Shown here piece after piece: positions 58,513 to 64,000 of a DNA stretch of 64,000 nucleotides. The notes below the pieces were generated by a model. That model saw nothing but the letters and a program-made list of their open reading frames with translations, did not search any database and was not told the origin of the DNA. The stretch covers positions 124,001 through 188,000 of the forward strand of contig NZ_AOGY02000051.1 of assembly GCF_000332455.1 (NCBI RefSeq). Direction: 5' to 3'. Each line of letters opens with the position of its first letter. Within the stretch, counting starts at the first letter, position 1. The DNA is from Leptospira vanthielii serovar Holland str. Waz Holland = ATCC 700522 (lineage in GTDB: Bacteria > Spirochaetota > Leptospiria > Leptospirales > Leptospiraceae). The position numbers and the translations under genes are program-made.

Positions 58513-59073
58513 CTAGATCGATTTTAAAATAGTGTTAGTGATTTCTTCCATACTTCCCAAACCATTGATTTGCCGAAGGATCCCAGAGCCTTTATAAAAG
58601 TCTATCAGGGGCAACGTCTTGGTGTTGTAAGTATGCAGACGGTTTTTGATGGTCTCTTCGTTGTCATCCGAGCGTCCTTCTTTGATCGCTCTACCTAGCA
58701 ACCGTTTGACGAGTTCTTCGTCAGGAACGTCTAGGTTGACAACGGAGTCGAGCTCCATGTGAAGCTCTTTGAGGATTTCCGAGAGAGCCTTTGCTTGCTC
58801 CACCGTCCTAGGAAATCCATCCAGAATGAATCCATTTGCACAATCAGATTCGACCAAACGGTCGCGAATTATGCCTATAACGACAGCATCTGGAACAAGG
58901 TCTCCAGCGTCCATATATTTTTTTGCTTCAATCCCCATTGGGGTTCCGTTTTTTACGGCAGCACGGAGAATGTCTCCAGTTGAGATCTGCGGAATTTGGT
59001 ATTTCTCTTTGATGATGTCGGCTTGGGTCCCTTTTCCAGCACCTGGGGGTCCCATAAAAATGAGTCTCTTCAT
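58513..59073 (-). CDS. adk: Adenylate kinase (short-lid type)
   Basis: A 186-residue enzyme interconverting AMP, ADP and ATP. P-loop [12 protein letters not shown] at residue 7, AMP-binding [14 protein letters not shown] and [15 protein letters not shown]. The lid is short ([17 protein letters not shown]) without the zinc cysteines. It sits between secY and infA, as in E. coli-like spc operons; map is absent. Confidence 0.96.
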   Translation of the reverse strand: MKRLIFMGPPGAGKGTQADIIKEKYQIPQISTGDILRAAVKNGTPMGIEAKKYMDAGDLVPDAVVIGIIRDRLVESDCANGFILDGFPRTVEQAKALSEILKELHMELDSVVNLDVPDEELVKRLLGRAIKEGRSDDNEETIKNRLHTYNTKTLPLIDFYKGSGILRQINGLGSMEEITNTILKSI

Positions 59074-59076
59074 TCG

Positions 59077-60456
59077 TTACACTCTTCCCTTGATTTTAGT
59101 CTTCTTCATGAAACCTTCGTAATTTCTCATAAGGAGCTGTGCTTCGATTTGTTTCAAAGTTTCGAGAGCCACACCCACCATAATCAGGAGCGAAGTTCCT
59201 CCGAATGTATACACCAAAGTTCCGCCACCGGTGTTCGAACCGAGGTTTAAGAACTTAATGATGAGATACGGAGCCAGAGCAAGACCAGCAAGGAAAAGAG
59301 CACCCGGTAGGGTGATTCGATTCAAGATTTTCTCAATCATATCTTTTGTTTGGCTTCCTGGACGAACACCAGGAATAAACCCACCGTATTTTTTTAGGTT
59401 ATCAGCAAGTTCCTGAGGATTGAACTGAATCGCTGTATAAAAATACGCAAAGAAAATGATTAGAGATGTATAAATCACATAATAAAAGAGGGCATGATAC
59501 CAAATTTGAGAGAATGGATTAAAATAGTCCATAATCACTGCCCAACCTGCCCACTGACCACCCTTAGACGACAACCACTGAACAATTGTTTGTGGGAAAA
59601 GGATAAGGGAGGATGCAAAGATAATTGGCATTACATTGGCACTGTTGACTTTAAAAGGAATGGATTGGCTACGTGCCTGAACCATCTTTCTTCCCACCAT
59701 TTGTTTTCCGTAATTAAGCGGAACCCGGCGAACCCCTTGGGTTAAAATCACAGTTAAAGAAATAAGAACAATAAAGATGATGATAAGAATGAGAATGCTA
59801 AGTGCATCTGAAGTATCTGAAGTAAACATTGCAATGAGTGCTTCTGGCATACGACCAATAATCCCGGCAAAAATAATGAGAGAGATCCCGTTACCAATTC
59901 CGCGTTCCGTAATTTGCTCCCCAAGCCAAATGAGAAGTACTGTTCCCGTTGTGATGGATAACATCGCAATCGGTAAAAAGTAACCTTCTACCGATGGATT
60001 GATTAACCCCGGATACTTAGCTTGCGCTGTTCCCGATCCAGTAGACCAAGAATTTGCAAGTTGAATTACAGCAAGTGACTGGATCGCACAAAGGATGAGA
60101 GTCCCGTATTTAGTATACTGTTGGATCTTTTTTCTACCTTCTTCGCCCTCTTTTTGCATTTTTTGCAAACTAGGAATGAGAACCATAACTAGCTGCATAA
60201 TGATGGAAGAAGAGATATAAGGCATAATCCCTAGCGCAAATATAGAGAACTTGAGAAGAGCACCACCTGCAAACAAATCCACCATTCCGAGGAAACCTTC
60301 ACTCGGATCGGCAGTAATGCCCGTTACGATTAAACTGTTGATACCCGGAATGGTAACGTGAGTTCCCATTCTAAAAAGTAACAACATACCGATCGTAAAT
60401 AGGATTTTAGATCGTAATTCCGGGATTCGAAAGATGTTAGCGATGGTTTGAAACAT
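59077..60456 (-). CDS. secY: Protein translocase subunit SecY
   Basis: A 459-residue channel protein with ten transmembrane segments. [19 protein letters not shown] at the start, the plug/TM2 region [20 protein letters not shown], and [10 protein letters not shown] and [17 protein letters not shown] further on are typical. It follows rplO by 3 bp. Confidence 0.97.
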   Translation of the reverse strand: MFQTIANIFRIPELRSKILFTIGMLLLFRMGTHVTIPGINSLIVTGITADPSEGFLGMVDLFAGGALLKFSIFALGIMPYISSSIIMQLVMVLIPSLQKMQKEGEEGRKKIQQYTKYGTLILCAIQSLAVIQLANSWSTGSGTAQAKYPGLINPSVEGYFLPIAMLSITTGTVLLIWLGEQITERGIGNGISLIIFAGIIGRMPEALIAMFTSDTSDALSILILIIIFIVLISLTVILTQGVRRVPLNYGKQMVGRKMVQARSQSIPFKVNSANVMPIIFASSLILFPQTIVQWLSSKGGQWAGWAVIMDYFNPFSQIWYHALFYYVIYTSLIIFFAYFYTAIQFNPQELADNLKKYGGFIPGVRPGSQTKDMIEKILNRITLPGALFLAGLALAPYLIIKFLNLGSNTGGGTLVYTFGGTSLLIMVGVALETLKQIEAQLLMRNYEGFMKKTKIKGRV

Positions 60457-60459
60457 AGG

Positions 60460-60996
60460 TTATCTAGTTTTTTTCTCTTCTTTTTTCTTTTCTCTAATGA
60501 TGACTTTTCCACCAGCTTTTTCAATTTTCTCTTTTGCAGAGGCAGAAAAAGCATCTACCGTAATGGTGATGGCGACTGTCACTTCTCCCGTTCCCAAAAG
60601 TTTGATTGGTCCTACTTCAGACTTAATCAAAGACTTAGATTTGAGAATGGCAGGAGTTACTTCCCCAGATAGACCTGCTTTTGTCAAAGAGATCAAGTTA
60701 ACTGGTTGGAACTCTACCGAGAAAATATTAGTAAAACCACGTTTTGGCAAACGTCTGTGGAGAGGGAGCTGTCCACCTTCGAATCCACGTCTCATCGAAG
60801 CTGCACGAGCTCTTTGTCCTTTAGATCCACGAGTGGAGGTTTTCCCCATTCCAGATCCTGGACCTTGACCCACACGTTTCGGAGAGGTTGTTGCACCTTC
60901 CGGAACGGGAACCAAGTTTTTGTTTCCTAGAGATGTGGATTTTTTCTGGCGTTTTGCACCAAAACCACGGCCTTGTTCAATTCTGTCTTGAGCCAT
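60460..60996 (-). CDS. rplO: 50S ribosomal protein L15
   Basis: A 178-residue L15: RVGQGPGSGMGKTSTRGSKG and FEGGQLPLHRRLPKRGF are diagnostic. The C-terminal end is a charged tail (EKKKEEKKTR), making it longer than E. coli L15 (144). Follows rpmD. Confidence 0.97.
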   Translation of the reverse strand: MAQDRIEQGRGFGAKRQKKSTSLGNKNLVPVPEGATTSPKRVGQGPGSGMGKTSTRGSKGQRARAASMRRGFEGGQLPLHRRLPKRGFTNIFSVEFQPVNLISLTKAGLSGEVTPAILKSKSLIKSEVGPIKLLGTGEVTVAITITVDAFSASAKEKIEKAGGKVIIREKKKEEKKTR

Positions 60997-61000
60997 ACAA

Positions 61001-61180
61001 TTATACCTTTTCCACTTTCAACAAGTAACCTACTTGTCGTAACATCCCTTTCAATTGGGGAGTCATTTTGTGTTTTTTGGATTGACCTTTCTTTTTAAGG
61101 CCGAGTGCAATTAGAGTTTTTTTGTGTGTCGGAATGATACCAATAGAACTCTTTTCTTGCGTTACAATCACGTCTTCCAT
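61001..61180 (-). CDS. rpmD: 50S ribosomal protein L30
   Basis: A 59-residue L30: [20 protein letters not shown] and [14 protein letters not shown]. The frame is open well upstream, but the ATG at 61180 with AAGGAA before it starts the protein correctly, 14 bp after the rpsE stop. Confidence 0.95.
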   Translation of the reverse strand: MEDVIVTQEKSSIGIIPTHKKTLIALGLKKKGQSKKHKMTPQLKGMLRQVGYLLKVEKV

Positions 61181-61194
61181 AGTCAGATTCCTTC

Positions 61195-61701
<507 letters not shown>

Positions 61702-62070
61702 TTAGAACTCCAATCCACCTTCACGGGCAGAATCAGCAAAAGCGGCGATCCTTCCATGGTAAACCATTCCAGATCGGTCGAGTACCACTTGGGAAACCCC
61801 TGCTTTTTTCGCCTTATCAGCGACTACTTTACCGAGTTCGGTTGCAGCCGATTTACTCTTCTTAGAATTTTCATGTTTCGGAAAATCTTTCTCAAGAGTT
61901 GTTGCATAAACAAGAGTTACACCCTTCGCATCATCAATGATTTGTGCGGTGAGGTAACGGTTTGTTTTGTTAAAAACCAACCGAGGTCTTTCCGATGTAG
62001 AGCGGAGTTTGTATCTGACTCGTTCCGCTCGTCTCAATCTTTTCGTATTTTTAGCTGTCTTGTTGATCAT
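61702..62070 (-). CDS. rplR: 50S ribosomal protein L18
   Basis: A 122-residue 5S rRNA-binding protein: [20 protein letters not shown] and [20 protein letters not shown]. Its stop codon directly precedes the rpsE ATG. Confidence 0.97.
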   Translation of the reverse strand: MINKTAKNTKRLRRAERVRYKLRSTSERPRLVFNKTNRYLTAQIIDDAKGVTLVYATTLEKDFPKHENSKKSKSAATELGKVVADKAKKAGVSQVVLDRSGMVYHGRIAAFADSAREGGLEF

Positions 62071-62076
62071 GACGTT

Positions 62077-62616
62077 CTACTTCTTACCGGTCTTTCCGGC
62101 CTTTCTACGGATGTATTCGTTCTGGTATTTGATTCCTTTCCCTTTATAAGGTTCAGGAGGTCTTTTAGAACGAATGTCAGCCGCAACTTGTCCAACCAGT
62201 TGTCGGTCAATTCCCGATACTTTGATTTTTAGCTGATCTGCGACATCAATTTTGATACCTGTAGGTTCAGGGAAAACCACTTCGTGAGAGTAACCAAGAG
62301 CCATCACGAGATCTTTACCGCGTTTTTGAGCACGATAACCAACTCCTGTGATTTCTAAGTTCTTTTCCCAACCAGTAGTGACACCTTTTACGCAGTTCAT
62401 CGCAAGAGAACGAACGAGACCGTGGAGAGCCACAGTCTTTTGATCTTCACTTTTTCGAGTAAAAACCAATTCGCCGTTTTCAACATTTGCGCTGACACCT
62501 TCGTAAAGCGGAGTTTTTAATTCCCCTAAAGGCCCTTTAATCGTAAGGGCCTCAGCTTCTGCTTTTACTTCTACCTTTTCAGGCAATTTGATAATACTTT
62601 TTCCAACTCGAGACAT
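62077..62616 (-). CDS. rplF: 50S ribosomal protein L6
   Basis: A 179-residue L6: [39 protein letters not shown] and [19 protein letters not shown] are diagnostic. Full length compared with E. coli (177). Confidence 0.97.
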   Translation of the reverse strand: MSRVGKSIIKLPEKVEVKAEAEALTIKGPLGELKTPLYEGVSANVENGELVFTRKSEDQKTVALHGLVRSLAMNCVKGVTTGWEKNLEITGVGYRAQKRGKDLVMALGYSHEVVFPEPTGIKIDVADQLKIKVSGIDRQLVGQVAADIRSKRPPEPYKGKGIKYQNEYIRRKAGKTGKK

Positions 62617-62630
62617 GGTGTTATCGTTCT

Positions 62631-63029
62631 CTAGAATACCTTACAGAGAACTTCCCCTCCTACTCTGAGTTTACGAGCACGTTTCCCAGTCATCACACCT
62701 TTCGAAGTCGAAAGGATGAGTGTTCCAATGTTATTTCGGAACGGTCTGATTTCGCCGGATTGGATGTAAACTCGACGACCTGGAGTAGAAACTCTCTCGA
62801 TCATACGAATTACCGGTTTCTTTTCCGTGTCGTATTTTAATTTCACTTGGAAGTCATCAAAACTTCCATTTTTTACAGTTTGAATATCATCTACAAAACC
62901 TTCTTCTTTGAGAAGATCTAGGATGGATTTTTTGATTTTGCTACCAGGAATCACACAAAGCTCATGTTTAGCTTGTTGTGCGTTTCTGATTCTTGTTAGC
63001 ATATCTGCGATTGGATCTGAAAGACTCAT
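62631..63029 (-). CDS. rpsH: 30S ribosomal protein S8
   Basis: A 132-residue S8: [19 protein letters not shown] at the N-terminus and [18 protein letters not shown] at the C-terminal rRNA-binding part. Normal length. Confidence 0.97.
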   Translation of the reverse strand: MSLSDPIADMLTRIRNAQQAKHELCVIPGSKIKKSILDLLKEEGFVDDIQTVKNGSFDDFQVKLKYDTEKKPVIRMIERVSTPGRRVYIQSGEIRPFRNNIGTLILSTSKGVMTGKRARKLRVGGEVLCKVF

Positions 63030-63046
63030 ATCTTACCTTAACCTAA

Positions 63047-63232
63047 TTACCAGGAGGACTTTTTCACACCGGGGATCTGAGCCTTGCTAGCAAGGTCCCG
63101 GAAGCAAAGACGACACATATCAAAGCGGCGCAAATAAGCGCGTGATCGACCACAAAGAGGGCAACGATTGTACTCTCTCACTTTGAATTTTTGCTCTTTG
63201 GCGTGGCGTTCCATCATTGATTTTTTCGCCAT
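63047..63232 (-). CDS. rpsN: 30S ribosomal protein S14, zinc type
   Basis: A 61-residue short S14: [20 protein letters not shown] gives C-x2-C-x12-C-x2-C zinc ligands, with IPGVKKSSW at the end. The ATG at 63232 follows AGGAG; the frame open upstream of it overlaps rplE and is not used. Confidence 0.96.
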   Translation of the reverse strand: MAKKSMMERHAKEQKFKVREYNRCPLCGRSRAYLRRFDMCRLCFRDLASKAQIPGVKKSSW

Positions 63233-63242
63233 GAATAATCTC

Positions 63243-63794
63243 CTACTTACCTGCCGCACGGTAAGGCATACCGAAGGCTTGGAATAATTCGAACGCTTCT
63301 TTGTCCACTTCCGTGTTCGTTACGAAAGTGATATTGATCCCGTAGATCGTATTGATTTTATCAAAATGAATCTCAGGGAAGATGATCTGTTCTCTTACAG
63401 ACAGATTGTAATTTCCTCGACCATCGAAACCTTTGGGGTTTACACCACGAAAGTCACGAACCCGTGGAAGAGCCACGTTTATGAATCTGTCAAGGAACTC
63501 ATACATATGATGACCGCGAAGGGTAACTTTGCAACCAAGCACCATTCCCTCTCTCACTTTGAAACCCGCAATGGACTTCTTAGCGAAAGTTTTTACTGGT
63601 CTTTGGCCTGTAATTTGACCAATTTCTAACAAACAAGCTTCCATCGCTTTTGGGTTTGTGTGGGCTTCACCCATACCAACGTTGATTACGATTTTTTCAA
63701 GTTTGGGAACTCGCATTACACTTTGAAAGCCGAGTGACTTTTGGAGTGTAGGACGGATTTCCTTCTCGTATTTTGATTTAAGCCTAGGTACCAT
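63243..63794 (-). CDS. rplE: 50S ribosomal protein L5
   Basis: A 183-residue 5S rRNA-binding protein: [40 protein letters not shown] and [20 protein letters not shown]. Normal length (E. coli 179). Confidence 0.97.
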   Translation of the reverse strand: MVPRLKSKYEKEIRPTLQKSLGFQSVMRVPKLEKIVINVGMGEAHTNPKAMEACLLEIGQITGQRPVKTFAKKSIAGFKVREGMVLGCKVTLRGHHMYEFLDRFINVALPRVRDFRGVNPKGFDGRGNYNLSVREQIIFPEIHFDKINTIYGINITFVTNTEVDKEAFELFQAFGMPYRAAGK

Positions 63795-63797
63795 AAC

Positions 63798-64000
63798 TTA
63801 TACTTCTTTCCCTTCAGGTCGAGTCACTCGGACGGATTTACCATCCTTCTTGACAAAGCCCAAGCGTACAGCCTTAATTTTCTTCTTTGGCTTCGCCTTG
63901 TTCTCTGCCTTTGTGTCGTGAAACATCACATTGGAGATATGGATTGGGAATTCGATTTCGATTGCACCACCCTGAGGGTTCTCTTGGGTTGGTCTTACGA
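63798..64000 (-). CDS. rplX: 50S ribosomal protein L24 (N-terminus beyond window)
   Basis: The last 66 codons are present: [20 protein letters not shown], then [17 protein letters not shown] and [20 protein letters not shown], ending RPEGKEV. This matches L24, and the position just upstream of rplE agrees. The start lies past the right edge. Confidence 0.93.
   Translation of the reverse strand, partial: VRPTQENPQGGAIEIEFPIHISNVMFHDTKAENKAKPKKKIKAVRLGFVKKDGKSVRVTRPEGKEV

Overview
The window is a chromosomal segment of a spirochaete, most likely a Leptospira and probably one of the saprophyte-like, higher-GC members (inference). The grounds are a moderately AT-rich composition, spirochaete-style lipoproteins (…LSC, …VSC, …NGC lipoboxes), zinc-type S14 and L36, many TTG/GTG starts, and a mix of E. 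coli-type housekeeping genes with abundant EAL, REC and PP2C signalling proteins. No rRNA, CRISPR array or prophage is present. Most of the window is dense, ordinary chromosome; the clearly accessory part is 12.95-14.5 kb, with a smaller possible one at 20.7-22.7 kb.

Layout. 0-12.9 kb: pepN (cut by the left edge), an RRM protein, a REC/degenerate-GGDEF/EAL protein, a TonB-dependent receptor, an unknown membrane protein, a small lipoprotein, an APC permease, a methyltransferase, a small frameshifted gene, a renalase-like flavoprotein, a DUF1499 protein and an alpha/beta hydrolase. 12.95-14.55 kb: a tandem ~200-bp repeat carrying fragments of a tRNA 3' end, an IS1595-like insertion sequence with terminal inverted repeats, and tRNA-Leu(GAG), whose 3' end touches the IS. 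14.6-22.7 kb: lysS, serA, a glyoxalase II-like hydrolase, a MAPEG protein, a secreted endonuclease, and a LysR/SDR divergent pair.

22.8-37.4 kb is a thiol/iron-sulfur block. On the plus strand are a disulfide reductase, trhO, an ABC-2 exporter, bolA, a GST, a second bolA, a CGFS monothiol glutaredoxin and a dithiol glutaredoxin. Converging on it from the minus strand is a nine-gene run with overlapping or near-touching ends: sufC-sufD-Rieske-sufS-sufU-sufT-ggt-gshA-gshB-like. A PerR/Fur-type palindrome lies in front of sufC. Cluster assembly, cluster carriage and glutathione synthesis, turnover and use therefore sit together.

37.4-55.1 kb: a YkuI-like EAL protein, glgC, an RsbU-type phosphatase followed by purC-purS-purQ, ccmA-ccmB-ccmC, a TPR protein, an orphan ABC ATPase, an HMG-CoA-lyase-like gene followed by a TIGR02757 protein, tRNA-Lys and tRNA-Glu, hisZ-purA, a fused acyltransferase/GpsA protein, and a PAS histidine kinase. 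55.1-64 kb: the spc/alpha ribosomal operon on the minus strand (rplX … rplQ with secY, adk, infA and rpoA), closed by an intrinsic terminator. infA appears to start at CTG.

The items most worth following up are the suf-glutathione operon with its PerR-like box, the PlsC-GpsA fusion, the CTG start of infA, the tRNA-linked repeat/IS locus, and the endonuclease III-like signature in the TIGR02757 protein.
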